Assembly (NCBI GenBank): GCA_030761205.1
Contig: JAULJL010000002.1
Location: 39,334,814 to 39,398,813 of the forward strand
Direction of reading: 5' to 3'
Length of the DNA stretch: 64,000 nucleotides
DNA from: Fremontodendron californicum
Taxonomy: Eukaryota > Streptophyta > Magnoliopsida > Malvales > Malvaceae
Of this stretch, positions 1 through 12,246 are shown piece after piece. The translations under genes were made by a program, and so were the position numbers. Below the pieces are notes generated by a model. That model was not told the origin of the DNA. It made no database searches and saw only the letters and a program-made list of their open reading frames with translations. Within the stretch, counting starts at the first letter, position 1, and every line of letters starts with the position of its first letter.

Positions 1-550
1 ATCATAATTAAGTACAATATAAAAAAAATAAAATTAAACTAATAAATCAGTAACAAATGCAATATAAAATTATATTAAACTATACACAAGTGATAACAAT
101 GTACAAAGTACTTAAATATGAAAATATATTTGATTAAAAGGAAATCTTTAAAAAGTAGAAAAAAATTACACACTTATATATCAAGTAAATTAAGGTTTCA
201 ACCTAAATTTTTTAATTTAATAATCAAATTCCAACATTAATGTTAGTAAAAAAGTTACATATGAATACAAATTTGATTGGCATTTCTATATTTGTATCTA
301 ATCATTACTTTCCCTTCTTGTTCTAAATAAATAGCAAAATCACAACTATGTAGAGCTTTAGATTGTAAGAACTAACTTCTAAATTAGTTGACATTTTGAT
401 TTCCATGAAAACATGAAACATGAAAAAAAAATGTTGATCAATGTATAATAATATTAGTTAAGGTGATATATATATAATTAATACATTAATTTTTTTATTG
501 AATTCAATAAAAATAATATATTAAATGCAAAAAACTTTTTTAAAATGGTA
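1..550. other. AT-rich intergenic DNA
   Basis: The sequence is very AT-rich with no open frame of note and no splice-linked coding signal. I see no gene, RNA gene or clear repeat boundary here. Confidence 0.6.
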
Positions 551-559
551 AATAAATAA

Positions 560-821
560 GGGTTTTGCTAACAGTGCTTTTAGAGCAATTTTTTAAAGTT
601 AGTTAATATATTATTTATAAAAAAACATTGTATTAAATACAATATTTGTAATTTTATTAATCATTTTTATTGCATTAAATGAAAATATAAATAAATAGAA
701 AGAACATTGTATTAAATGCAGTATTTATAACTTTATTAATTATTTTTAATACATTGAATGAAAATATTATTATATATATTAAGTTTAAAAAGTACCCTTA
801 AAACACTTATTAGTAAAATCC
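560..821. mobile_element. Mutator-type MITE (262 bp)
   Basis: The left end reads GGGTTTTGCTAACAGTGC and the right end, reverse-complemented, reads GGATTTTACTAATAAGTG, so the termini are imperfect inverted repeats. They are flanked by a perfect 9-bp duplication AATAAATAA at 551-559 and 822-830. A 9-bp target duplication points to a Mutator-like (MULE) non-autonomous element, although the AT-rich target makes the duplication less informative than a mixed sequence would be. The interior is AT-rich and noncoding. A related copy lies at about 60,856-61,340. Confidence 0.75.
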
Positions 822-830
822 AATAAATAA

Positions 831-1245
831 TACTTAACAGGTGTTTATAAATATCAATTAAATCGATAAAAAAATTCATAAAATAAAAAGATAAGAAAAG
901 TAGGACAAAATTCTAATTTCAATAAAGTAAAATAATAAAAAATCTTGGCCAAACATCATCATAGTTTTTCCAAATTTACACTATGACACCCCATCCAACC
1001 TCTTTCAACGCGCGTGGATTGCCACCCAACTCAAAGCGAACAAACCCAACTTTCCTTAACGGCTAGGCCGTGTCATCCAAAACCTCTCCTAGAGCGTGAC
1101 ACTACCTTTTTTATTTCATGAAAATCCAAGAAAAATACTCCACTTTAATGGCAACTTTCTACTTTAGTTGGACACTCATCTGATCATGCAAACATTTTCT
1201 ACCCCCTTTAATTTTCTTCCTTTATCACCGCTCATCTCTTTATGA
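831..1245. other. intergenic DNA, no gene seen
   Basis: About 400 bases of AT-rich sequence with a less AT-rich patch near 990-1,110. I see no coding frame, RNA gene or repeat boundary. Confidence 0.5.
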
Positions 1246-1269
1246 CTCTCTTTTAGAGGTGGCAATTGG

Positions 1270-1540
1270 GCGGGTTCGGGCGGGTTCGGGTCGGGTTCAT
1301 TCGGGTTCGGGTTTATTCGGGTTCGGGCTCATTCGGGTTTGGGCTCATTCGGGTTCGGGCTCATCCGGATTCGGGCTCATTCGGATTCGGGTCCATTCGG
1401 GTTCGGGCTCATTCGGGTTCGGGCCTATTCGGGTTCGGGCCCATTCGGGTTCGGGCTCATTCGGGTTCAGGCCCATTCGGGTTCGGGCCCATTCGGGTTC
1501 GAGTTCGGGTTCGGTCTGGGTTCGGGTTTGGTCTGGGTTC
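1270..1540. repeat. left TTCGGG minisatellite of the hAT element
   Basis: Tandem 16-bp units of the form CATTCGGGTTCGGGCC, with C/T and G/A variants, form a strongly G-skewed array on the plus strand. Closely spaced GGG triplets (GGGTTCGGG) meet the usual loose rule for G-quadruplex potential. Confidence 0.9.
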
Positions 1541-2574
1541 GGGTATGTTTTACATCATTTTATTTTATATTAGATGTAATCATTTTTACGTAATTTAAAT
1601 ATTTATATCTAAAAACAAATTATTAATTTATTATTATTTTTATACTTTTGCTATTATATGATATTTTTAATTATATTTATTTTTTAAAATTAATATTTGT
1701 TAGCACCAAAAGAATAAGAAATTAATTTGTTATATAAAATCAAATTTTGAAATAATTTATTATAAAAAATATGATATATTATAAATTAATCATATTGATA
1801 TTTAAAATAATTGATTTGATGAACTCGAATTTCAAAATATAAATACATTATAATTTATATTCACTATAAAATAAAAAACTTTTAAAAATAAATCCTAGCC
1901 TTCATCTATTCGTTTATATACTTATAAAATGCAAAAATTTTATGCTTATAGTCAAGATATATATATATATATCTATCGAGTACTTATATTTTTTTCATCA
2001 GTATAAAGTATAAATTATAAAGTAGTACTAAAAAAATATAATTTATATTTAAATTATACTTAATAAATATATAATTAATATGATTATTTATTAATATATA
2101 ATAAATATACCCAAAACCAAAAGGCCATAAAAACCCAAAACCCCATTAAATCCACCCGCTAAAATAAAATCTCATGAAAGTTATAATCCAATTAAACCCA
2201 CCCTAACCTAACCGTATAAGTATAACCCAAAAGGCCAAAATAATTGAATTATTGTCAATTTTTTTTACCTTTAAGAATAATTGAATTATTGTCAAATTTT
2301 TTTTCGCATCTCTAAAATTTTCAAGAATTTAAAATATTTAGATTGTAAATTTATCATGATATGAGACGTTAAATTAATAACTTATAAGTACAAAATATAA
2401 TTTAATTTTTGATAAAATTATTATTTCATCATCATATATATATATAATATATTAAATTTTAAATTTTAATTAAATTATTAAAAAAAGTTAGAATAAAATT
2501 AATAATTGAAGTTATTGCTTTGTAAAAAAAAAAAATTTAATTGCAATTTGATTATTTTTATTTTTAGTATTAAA

Positions 2575-2800
2575 TTCGGGTTCGGGTTCGGGCCGGTCTC
2601 GGGTTCGGGTCCATTCGGGTTCGGGCTCATTCGGGTTCGGGCTCATTCGGGTTCGGGCCCATTCGGGTTCGGGTCCATTCGGGTTCGGGCTCATTCGGGT
2701 TCGGGCCCATTCGGGTTCGGGTCCATTCGGGTTCGGGCCCATTCGGGTTCGGGCCCATTCGGGTTCGGGTTTTTTCGGGTTCGGGTTTTTGACTTTTTGG
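2575..2800. repeat. right TTCGGG minisatellite of the hAT element
   Basis: The same 16-bp unit as the left array, in the same rather than inverted orientation, ends about 80 bases before the right terminus. Again the GGG runs lie on the plus strand. The array sits about 1.2 kb upstream of the FPP start codon. Confidence 0.9.
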
Positions 2801-2886
2801 TCAAATCGGGTTTGAGCGGGTTCGGATTCGGATTTTCCTGGACGGATTTTCGAGTTCGGGTTCATTTTGCCACCTCTACTCTCTTT

Positions 2887-4054
2887 CACCATTTTTCATT
2901 GTTTCTTTTTCATTTTTTTCCTCCGTTATTGTTGCTGTTAGCATTAGTTATAAGTAGCTTTGGTGGGTTGTCTTGTCGGTGGATAGTAGCACTAGCATCC
3001 TATGGTGAAAGAAGTCAAAGAACTGTCCTTTTAAGAACCAACACAAACTCTCTATTTCCTTCTGGTTTCTGGGTTTAATGTGGTTTGTAATTTAAGCTAC
3101 AATAATTTCTCTTTCACTTCAATGTCAGTTTGTTTATTTTCATAATTTTCTATGCAATTTTCATGCTGTAAATTGTGGGCGAGTATTAAGCTATAGCTGT
3201 TGTTGAACAACTTGATTCTCTACATAGACATATAGGTGAGAGCTATTAAACTATTCTACTCTCTCTTCTTTATGTATTTTTATAGTTTTTCTCCCCTTTT
3301 GAAAGCTTGCATTTTTGCTTTAAGTTGGATTTATTTATGATTATCCATGATATTGATTTGTCATGTTAGAATTTTGACAGTGTCTTGATAATAAGCCAAA
3401 GTCACTGATCATAATAAGTGAGATTGTGTACATGGAAAATCGGTATTCTGATAAATTTTCTTCAAGGCACTCAATCAATTAATTTTCCTTTTTAAGATGC
3501 ATGTTCTGGCACCAGTTTGCAGGTTGATCTGTTAATATGTACCGCATTATTTAGTATTTGAAGGTATATTTGAGACCAAAATTCAATAAATTATTCTTTT
3601 ATTAGCAAGAAAAGCACTTCCTAGTTCTTAGTTACCAATTCTGCTTGTGAACTTCATGCTCTTCTATTTATAGTGTTATGTTGAATTTAGAACTCCCTGG
3701 TCCAGGTGATTAATCCCTAACTGAAGACATGCATCTGTTAGAGATGCAGACAATCACTTTTAGTGCTGTTACAGTGCTTGATTCCTTTTGCATCTACCTG
3801 TTTTAGGATTGTGTAGTTTGTGAAAATACTGTATGAAGTATCTGGGAATGCTTGAATTTTGTCAAATCATCCTTAGCGTTTGTTCTGGCCATTGTTTATG
3901 ATTTCTTTACTTTCATATCCAGGTTCACAAGATTCTGAAATTTTCCCTATCATGTGCATGTTTGAAGAAATCGAAGTGCCTTATATTACTTCCACATTTT
4001 ATATCAACATTTAATTCTGCTTTCTTCTTTTGTTCTGAAATAGAAATTAAAGTC
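2887..4054 (+). other. upstream/leader region of the FPP gene
   Basis: No protein-coding exon is evident here. A pyrimidine-rich stretch (about 2,880-2,935) and an acceptor-like TGAAATAG at about 4,036-4,043, just before the start codon at 4055, suggest that the leader contains at least one noncoding exon and an intron. I could not place the transcription start. Confidence 0.4.
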
Positions 4055-7000
4055 ATGGACCAAAAAACATGGCTTTGGAGGAAAAAATCTTCTGAGAAGA
4101 CAATTTTTGCGACTGACAAGGTTGACATTTCTTTGACGCGAATTGATGAAGAGGTAACCAAAACCTTTACTATCTTGCACATATTTTTCTTTTCATGTTC
4201 ATGTCATGATATCATTTTTAGAGATTGTTTTATGGTCATGATCCTTGTATATGATCTATGACAATGACTCAAGGATCAATATTTTTCTACACTAGGTACA
4301 AATACCTCCAATGGAGGGGGGACGAGATAGAATAGTGAAAAATCTAAACGAGAAGCTCGCTTCAGTCCTCCTTGATTGTCATGCTAAGGATGATCTGGTG
4401 ACAAAACATGTGAAAATGGCACCAGAAGCCATTGCAGGTGATTCACTTTTATCCTTGCTCCTCTTTCTCTCTGTTGAAAAACCTTCCCCTAAATGTCACG
4501 GTATCAGTGGTTATGTTACTCGGACTCGGGTGTGAATGTCGGATACAAGTATGTGTCCGACATGAGTATGTTCAATTTTTTCCAAGATTTCCATGTATTT
4601 GGAGGGTCCTTGAAGGATCATATCTCCATACCCATGTCCGGATATGCGTCGGACACGGGTACTTCAAGAAAAATGAAGAGTCTGAGCAACATAGATCAGT
4701 GGAACACTAAGACCAGCTTCTTTTGTTTGAAAGTGCATTTAGTTTTGGCAGTTTGGCTATGATATAATAAATAGATGTTTTCTTTTAGATTGGGAAAATG
4801 CAGAAGAAGCAGATGCAATCTTTTTGAAGAAAGGGTTAGATGAAGCTTTGAGGCAGGGAAAATTGGCAAATGAAAAGTTAACTCACTCAGATGCTGCATT
4901 GAAGGAATGTATGCAGCAGTTAAATTTTGTTCGAGAAGAGCAGGAGCAGAGGATACGTGATGCTGTCATGAAGACATCAAGTGAGTTTGAGAAAGCACAA
5001 AAAGCATTACAAGACAAGCTGACAGAGACAAAGAGAAGGCTCGAAGAGTTGGCCACTGAGAATTCTCGTCTGAGTAAGGCCCTGCTGGTCAAAGAAAAAT
5101 TGATTGAAGATCAGCAGAAGTACAAGTCTCAGGCAGAAGCAGAATTCAGTGCACTAATGGCTAGATTAGATTTCACAGAAAAGGAGAATGCGTTTTTGAA
5201 ATACGAGTTTCATGTTATCGAGAAGGAGCTTGAGATCAGAAATGAAGAGATGGAATACAACCGTCGATCAGCTGATTTAGCACATAAACAACATCTGGAC
5301 GGTGTAAAGAAAATCACCAAGTTGGAAGCTGAATGCCAGAAATTACGTTTACTTCTGCAAAAGAGGCTGCCAGGTGTAGCTGCCATGGGGAAAATGAAGA
5401 ACGAAGTTGAAATGCTGGGAAGGGACAAGGCAGAGATGAGACGAAGAAAGCTGAATCCCACTAGAGATTTGATTGTCAGAGACTCCACTGCTGAAAATTC
5501 TCCTGCAAATCCAACCAAAAATATTAATCTCCTGTTAGAGCAATTACATAATGTGGAAGAAGAGAACATGACTCTCAAAGCAATAATGACCAAGAAGAAT
5601 GCTCAAATCCAGTCATCGAGTTTAGTATGTTCTCAAACATCATCCAGGCCAACTCGGGTTGAGATTCAGCCTAAAGAGCTGTTTAAAGGACAGAACTCCA
5701 TGGAGCTGGTAAGGAGTAGTCCAATATCAAGTGAACTATCTGCAACATCAGGTTTTGATATTGGGAGTATTGATGGAAATAGCTCTTCTTGTTCATGGGC
5801 TAATGTTTTGATTTCAGAATCTGCACAGTCTGTAGACAGAAGACTTAGGAAGCCAATGCAACACAAGGCCATTACGGTTCCAGAAATGAGATTAATGGAC
5901 GATTTTGTAGAGATGGAAAAATTAGCCTTAGTTTCTGGAGGTAGATATAATCCAGTGTCAGATGGTGAGGAATTGGTTCCATTTGGACAGGATCACTGTG
6001 GCTTCAGCAACACAAAACAGATGCAATCAAGAGATGTAGAAGCTGAAAGATCATTTGATTGGCTTCAGGTTGTTTTGCATGCTATCACTGAGCACAAACG
6101 TATTTCCAACCGAAGTTTAGATGAAATTCTCGAGGACATCAAAATTGCTTTGGGTTGTAGCAATCTTTTAAGTTCCCCTGATGTCAATAAAACAGCATGT
6201 TCAATGCATCCCATAGAATCCGATCCTCTCCATATCAGCGGCTACATAGCCTGGAAATCTCCAAACACATCTCCTACTGTAGGTTCACTCAGTGGAGCCT
6301 CTAGTGTTGAGACCTCAGCCGAAAAAACAAAGAAGCAACAGTTTCATTCTGATCTGAGAAAGTCAATCTATAAAATCATTGAGCTGATTGAAGGAATTGG
6401 CCTAACATCTTACTATACCTCTAGCAGTTGTCTAGAGAGAAATCAAACTCCCAAACAATCAGCAGCTCATGAAGACTACTTTGTCCGTGTTTTTCAATGG
6501 AAAAGTTCTGAATTAAGCACTGTTCTACAACAATTTCTTTGTACATGCAATGATCTGTTGAATAAAAGGGCTGATCTTGAAAATTTCGCTGAAGAACTCT
6601 CATTTGCTTTGGACTGGATTCTTAACAACTGTGTTACTGCTAAGGAAGCTTCAATAGCAAGGGATAAGATCAAAAGGCATTTTGGTTGGAATGAATCACA
6701 AAGTGAAAAAGAAGCTGGTTCTGGAGGCCATGGTTTGGTAGTGGAATCAGATGTGATCCATATTTCTGAAGGACAATCATCATGCTTAGGCTCCTTTGCT
6801 TCTTTGCATGACCAGAATCAGAGTGTTATCTCCCAAAAAGACGGTATTTGGTGTAGTCTGGAAGAAGAAAACAATAGATTAAAAGATGATTTAAAGAATA
6901 TGGAAGCCAGGCTCGAGTCAGCAACTGACAAGAGTGAGGCCTTGATGGTACAACTTCATGAATCAGAAGAAAGCATTGGAAGCTTACAAACAGAACTTAA

Positions 7001-8264
7001 GATTTTAAAAGAATTAAACGAAATGATTGAGGATCAGGTTGAAAATCAGAAATCAGTTAATGAAGATCTTGATACCCAGCTCACAGTTGCCAAAGCTAAA
7101 CTGAATGAAATCTTCCAGAAGTGCTCATCTTTGGAAGTTGAGTTGGAGTACAAAAATAACTGTTGTGAAGAGCTAGAAGCTACATGTCTTGAGCTTCAAC
7201 TCCAGTTAGAGAGGTAAATTTTTGTTTCCTTTTACTTCCTGTGAATACTAAAGGAACTTGTCAATATAGTTCTGATTTCTGAAACATAAAACTCACAGTG
7301 TGCCAAAGAAAGAAGAACCGAAGTATGTTATGAATCGAGAGGGGAAGCAATCTCAAAAGGTAAGTCATTCACAATTTTTCCTATTTTCCTGTTTTTAGAA
7401 AGAAAAAAAAAACAGTTTTCTACATGCCTGAATTACTCAAAACTTCATTATAATCTGCTCAGAATGGTAACATCATGCTTTAGGATTTTCTCAATATGAA
7501 AATCATATAATGTATATACTTGATTTGATATTATTATTAGTTATTTTTTCTGATATGTAGCTTTTACTGTTGATAGGTCATTGTAATATTGTTTGATACA
7601 TTGCAGTGAGATCATGTCAATGCCAATCTTTCTATTTCAAATAATGGTTTTGTTTTATGTTGAATTCTTCCATATGTAACCACATGAGCCAACAAATGCA
7701 ATTGAAAAAGGAAAACATATATCAAATACTGATGTTTATGTCTGCTTTTCCAACATACAGGGTTGGGAAATTACAGCAGCTTCAGTCAAATTGGCAGAGT
7801 GCCAAGAAACAATTCTGAATCTAGGTAAGCAATTAAAGGTGTTGGCCTCACCACAAGATGCAGCACTCTTTGACAAGGTTTTCTCCAACAGTGGTGCTGC
7901 CACCACTGTAATAAACAATAGAAGGGTGAACAAACGCTTCTCCTTGCGTGATCGAATGCTAGCTGACGATGGTGCTAATGCAGAGGGGCTCAAGTCTCCC
8001 AATATTCAAGGAACTTTAAGCGTTGAAGAAGCAGAAAATTCATCCCTTCCTCACTCCAATAATTGCAAGAACTTGCATGCACCAGGTTTGCTGTTACATA
8101 CTTCAGAAGCACATCTTGGTTCCAAGAATGAAAGTAGTAACACTGGAGTTATGGCTTTGGCTATTGTGCCAAGCAAGAAGCAAGGAATTGGTTTGCTAAG
8201 GAGGCTGCTGTTGAGAAAGAAGAAAGGTTACAGTAAGAAATCTCGTTACCAAAAGACTGAATAG
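4055..8264 (+). CDS. filament-like plant protein (FPP, DUF869 family)
   Basis: Coding exons are 4055-4153, 4296-4437, 4789-7213, 7299-7359 and 7761-8264, joining in frame to 1076 aa, a normal FPP length. The start MDQKTWLWRKKSSEKT and the next blocks (LNEKLASVLLDCHAKDDLV, WENAEEADAIFLKKGLDEA) are the conserved FPP N terminus. Long heptad-rich coiled coils follow at about residues 90-290 and 750-880, separated by a Ser-rich, non-coiled middle. The last exon carries the conserved ECQETILNLGKQLK block and a basic C terminus (LLLRKKKGYSKKSRYQK). FPPs are long coiled-coil proteins; some relatives have been linked to the nuclear envelope or to vesicle tethering at microtubules, but I infer no precise role here. 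Intron 2 contains a 184-bp TIR element. The paralogue number (FPP4, FPP7 and so on) cannot be set by eye. Confidence 0.93.
4511..4694 (+). mobile_element. short TIR element, copy 1 (FPP intron 2)
   Basis: The left end TTATGTTACTCGGACTC pairs with the right end, which reads CTATGTTGCTCAGACTC when reverse-complemented. A perfect 8-bp duplication ATCAGTGG flanks it (4503-4510 and 4695-4702), which supports transposition by a hAT-like enzyme. The interior alternates TGTCGGATAC/GTCCGACA motifs that can fold on themselves. It is the best-bounded copy of a family seen throughout this window. Confidence 0.85.
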
Positions 8265-9372
8265 TGACTGGGAAAAGGTTAAGAGACTGGAAGAAAATTC
8301 CCTGGTAATAGGGAGTGAAGACATGGCCACTGAAGGCAATTACTTACACCAGTAGTTTTCATAGTGTGGCGATTGGTTTTTTGTTTGATTTTTCCACCTT
8401 AATTACTGAGTATGGTGAGATCTTGTAGTCTCGTAGTCCTTCTGCAAAACTCATAATGTGGGGAGAAAGTGAGTGACAGAGAGAGAGCGAGAGATGTATA
8501 ATATCCTAATATGGCTTATGTATATTTCTGGGTTGGAGTGCTTTGAAAAACCTTAACAACTACAGTTTGAGTTAGTGGCTTTAACCAGAGAGTTATCATT
8601 TGTGAGATTTGATTGTAAAATTTCTTGACCAGGATACTGATTTCTAGATTTTACGAGATAATGTGCCTGCAAACTCTAAAAAGTTTTGCCTATATTAAAC
8701 TGGAATAAATGAGAACTAACCGCTAACGCTAACTGAAAGGCAAAACTATCTGAAGGTTAAGCATGCTTTATTGGAAGAATAAGAAGCTGTGAAAATGGCC
8801 AAGCTTCGTTTATCCTCTACCAGAGCCTATGAGTCGAAATTCTCCAGTTCAGTTTGGAAAAGCTTACAAACATTCCCCAACCTCCAGCAAGCTGTGGGGA
8901 GAAGAAAACGTAGAGAAGAAACTATCTGAGGTTAGTTTCACAGCCTATGTTACTTGGATTCTGGTGTGACTTGTGAGTGTTAGATACGGGTATATATCCG
9001 ATACAGGTATGTTCAGTTTTTTCTAAGTTTTTTTATGTATTTGGAGGATCATATCTTTATACCATATCCGAATATGCGTCGGATACAAATGTCAGATCCG
9101 AATATTTAAAAAAAAAATGAAAAGCAGGAGCAACATAGCTAAGAGCCATAAGAACAGCTATAGCAAGCCAATTGAGCAAGTCATAAATAAGAAAGCAATA
9201 CCCTTCTCAAAGTCAACCTATCAAGTCTGAATTGCTGCTTTCCCAATCTGTCTCTATACAACAATAGTTTCTCAAAAAATAAATAAAAAATTTATTCCTC
9301 ACTATCTGAATAAAGTCATTCAAAATTTGGCAACTTCTCACCCATTGGTTTCTCATTACTCGTACTCAAATC
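8265..9372. other. intergenic region between convergent genes
   Basis: This holds the FPP 3' untranslated region (a GAGAGAGAGCGAGAGA run lies near 8,480) and the 3' flank of the minus-strand gene ending at 9373. Besides the TIR element at 8945-9138 I see nothing else. Confidence 0.5.
8945..9138 (+). mobile_element. short TIR element, copy 2
   Basis: It begins CTATGTTACTTGGATTC and ends GGAGCAACATAG, with the family's interior motifs (GATACGGGTAT, ATATGCGTCGGATAC). The flanking octamers TTCACAGC and CTAAGAGC match at only 5 of 8 positions, so the duplication is eroded or my boundary is off. The copy is more diverged than copy 1. Confidence 0.75.
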
Positions 9373-12246
9373 TTAATCTCTATACAAAATAAAATTTGCA
9401 ATTTCATTGAGACCAGCCTCTTTGTAACATTCTGCAATGCGATCCAGATAGTCACCCCAGGTTCCCTCAATAGAAGCTAAATCCAACAGAAAAGCAGCCT
9501 CATCTAATGCAACCTGCAGAGGGGATTCAGAAAAAATTTAAAGTAACAGTCAACAAAAGATTTTAGCCCATACAAGTGTTTTTCCTTGTACCACATTGTT
9601 ACCTGGGCAGGAGCCTTCCCTTTCTTCAAGTCTTCTTGTCTACCTTCTTCTGTCACTTTCTCTTTGATGTATTCAATTTGCTCATCCTCCCATTGTGCAA
9701 TGCCAGCAACATCCTGATCATGACACATCCATGGAAGAGAATGTCAAAAGAAGGTGTGACAGATTAAATCTGAAAGGAATATGTTGATTGATCAAGAAAA
9801 GTTCCTTGCCTGATATGCGCAGCCTAAAGTCCACCATGGTGATTTCAAAGCCACCCTTGCAGAATCTTTTGCCTCTGTTGTAAGCCCTACTCTACATAAA
9901 AGGATTTACAAAATCCTCTTTAGAACCAGTGAAGCACAGTGAATTGATATTTAAACATGTAATTATAAAATCTTTCTACTAACTTAAGTAAAATCTCAGC
10001 ATTAAATACAAAAGGCCTTCCAAATCCTGGAAAGAGGTCCTTCTTTGTATAGAATTCCCCTGTCACCATAGCAGAAACCTTCCAACCAGTCATCAAAAAG
10101 AGAAGAAAAAAAAGTTCAGCACAACCACAAAAATAAAATATGATATTAGGGGCTGAAATCAGACAATTCTTACTTGATCCCCATCCTCAAAATGTCGCAT
10201 AACTTTACGCTCCAACAAATCTGGAAACAGTCCAACCTGATGGCAGAACAATGATTTGCCACCATCAATCGTCTTATTGTGAACACTGAACTTAGAGAAC
10301 TGATTTTTTGACTTTGGACTATTTCATAAACTGTCTCATGTACCTTTTTTAAGAGATACACATCAAGATTAGAGATTTGTGATTCAGCAAAATCACCCCT
10401 AGTATAGAGTTTCTTGCCAGCCTCTGATGAAGCATGAAATAATTCACCATTACTTCCATGTAATTTGTTGGCATCTTCTTCAACTAGGATTCGATGAATA
10501 TATTGATCTACCTGGGTTGCAAAAGCTGGAAATAATGAGTTACTTTTTCCACATATGAGTATAAGTTTTGAGAAAAACTGTTCGAGCTATGTGTTACTTG
10601 TTCAATTCCAACTTATCAAACCAACAACAAGGAAGTGGAAAGTCCAAGATGCTGGATCATTCAGTATCAATTATAATACCCCATTTAATTTTAACGCATG
10701 CTCTCAGCTTAATGTATTACATTGTTGGCTAAAAGCCACACCCCATGCTTGCGAACTTCCACAACTGGCATCTCCATTCTGTGTGAATATCAACAGTTGC
10801 ATGAAGATAAATCAAGGCAATCAAAGCTTAGCCAATATATACAGATGTATTTAAGACAGAAGTAGAAATAAATAAATAAAAAACATGAAGATTCGAGTCT
10901 CGTACCCAGTTGGAGCTGTTGGCCACCGCAGCAAAGCAGTTACAGCACCTATTCTCAAGGAATAGCAGTTATATATATCTCCATTTCCACAATGAGACTA
11001 CCAATCAGAATTGACAAATGTTTTATATAAAGTATAGCAAAATCTTATCTAACCTGACAAATTTTCTGAAAGAGGAATGGCAAGGGGGATTAACCCATGC
11101 CTTGATCCTGGAGAAAGTATGGTTTCACCTGTTTATGGAGCAAATGAAAGATGACAGGAGTTCAAGTGGCATACACGTGGAAGTAAGAAGAAACTTAGCA
11201 AGAACACGAAAATTATGCGAATTACATCAGAAATTCCTGAATCATACATTGCCGAAACCTTACTAATAAATGTAGTAATGAGTAGGTTAACTGCTGCGTA
11301 CCTTTAGTTTGAAGCATTTTAAGCAAGTGATGAAGATTCTCAGGTGGTTGAGTGGCAGCTACATCTTTAATGAATGATATATGGCCTGCATTTGGTTCAC
11401 TAAACCCTTTAAGTTGTCAAGTTCAGCATGACCAAGAACATTTTGAAAGAAAAAGAAAACTGAATCACTTGCTCAAGCTAGGTTCACAGCTAACTGGAAT
11501 TTAGTTTGATTGACTAGCTAGTTATAACTACAAATTAGGTTCTGTTTGTGCATCATTTATCACAACCACCACACATTTCCAATAAACTAGCTACACTTTG
11601 CCTGCACTTCACATCCATTTTACCCAAACCAGTTCATTTGGAAATTAGAAATTCAATCCAACTACCTATACTTGGTAATATTGGACACGAAACATGACAC
11701 GATACGGAAAAAAACACGAACATGACACGGATATATATTTGAACATGTCAAAATCTATATAACATAAATTATTAATACATCAAAATTTATATAAATATAA
11801 AATATCTTAAATACGATTATGACACGAAAAAATACACGAACACGACACGAATAAACGAATTGCCTACCCAAGAATCCAACTGATTTGTGATTGACAGTGG
11901 TACATAAAATACAAGGACAAGCTATGTCCAATAAAGAGAAGTCTTAAACTAAACTCAAGCAAAGAGATTCTTAAAAGAAACAGCTAAACTAATTAATTTG
12001 CATAAATATACCCAGTTAATGAAATAAAGTAAAATGAACCCATTTTCTAAACAAATAAGCTGACATTAAGCATTATCATGTTAAGAGGGGCTAAACTTAA
12101 AGTTGAGATGGAATGCAAATAAAAGAAAAGCTGAGAAATTTACCAGAGGAAGAAGAACATGTAACCCTGCTGGCTCTAACATGGCGGAGAGGGAGTGAGG
12201 TAGCGCAAGGAGTTGAGTGCACCATTCCCACCAGCCCCGCTTTCAT
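9373..12246 (-). CDS. conserved plant protein of unknown function, probably plastid-targeted
   Basis: Eleven exons read on the minus strand: 12246-12144, 11406-11302, 11128-11054, 10948-10906, 10778-10721, 10511-10344, 10236-10174, 10078-9984, 9891-9810, 9713-9603 and 9513-9373. They join in frame to 347 aa. The protein starts with a Ser/Thr/Arg-rich, acid-free stretch (MKAGLVGMVHSTPCATSL...) that looks like a chloroplast transit peptide. Recognisable blocks are EPNAGHISFIKDVAATQPPE, VTALLRWPTAP, EMPVVEVRKHGVWLL, VDQYIHRILVEED, SPWWTLGCAYQ and LDEAAFLLDLASIEGTWGDY. I recall such blocks from uncharacterised land-plant proteins but cannot name a function. The intron after residue block GCAYQ uses a GC donor (CAG|GCAAGG at 9810/9809). 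The acceptor of exon 2 was chosen because only AAAG|GGTTT keeps the frame from exon 1. Exon 1 is the least certain part. Confidence 0.8.
11674..11880. repeat. degraded element with ACACGA motifs in intron 1
   Basis: The left part (GGACACGAAACATGACACGA) and the right part (ACGAACACGACACGAATAAA) are dense in ACACGA/GACACG motifs around an AT-rich centre. The right end resembles the fragment at about 14,925-14,980, which ends in ATTGCCAAG. It probably is an old non-autonomous DNA transposon. I found no convincing target duplication. Confidence 0.45.

Larger units (their letters stand above)
1254..2878. mobile_element. non-autonomous hAT-like element (1.6 kb)
   Basis: The termini are TAGAGGTGGCAA (1254-1265) and its exact inverse TTGCCACCTCTA (2867-2878). 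An exact 8-bp duplication CTCTCTTT flanks them (1246-1253 and 2879-2886). Terminal TAG...CTA and an 8-bp duplication are hallmarks of hAT transposons. No transposase frame is present; the centre (about 1,560-2,560) is AT-rich and noncoding. Each end carries a TTCGGG-rich tandem array. The open frames predicted over these arrays (Gly/Ser/Phe/Arg-rich, or Pro/Asn/Glu-rich on the other strand) follow the repeat period and are not genes. Confidence 0.88.

Noticed and set aside
1259..1598. Three overlapping open frames rich in Gly, Ser, Phe and Arg
   Set aside because: They are translations of the TTCGGG minisatellite in the hAT element; the residue pattern follows the repeat period in every frame.
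2506..3078. 190-codon plus frame and 126-codon minus frame
   Set aside because: Both overlay the right TTCGGG array and cross the transposon end; no codon bias or homology.
10555..10854. 99-codon plus frame
   Set aside because: It lies antisense over exon 5-7 surroundings of the minus-strand gene and has no recognisable domain.
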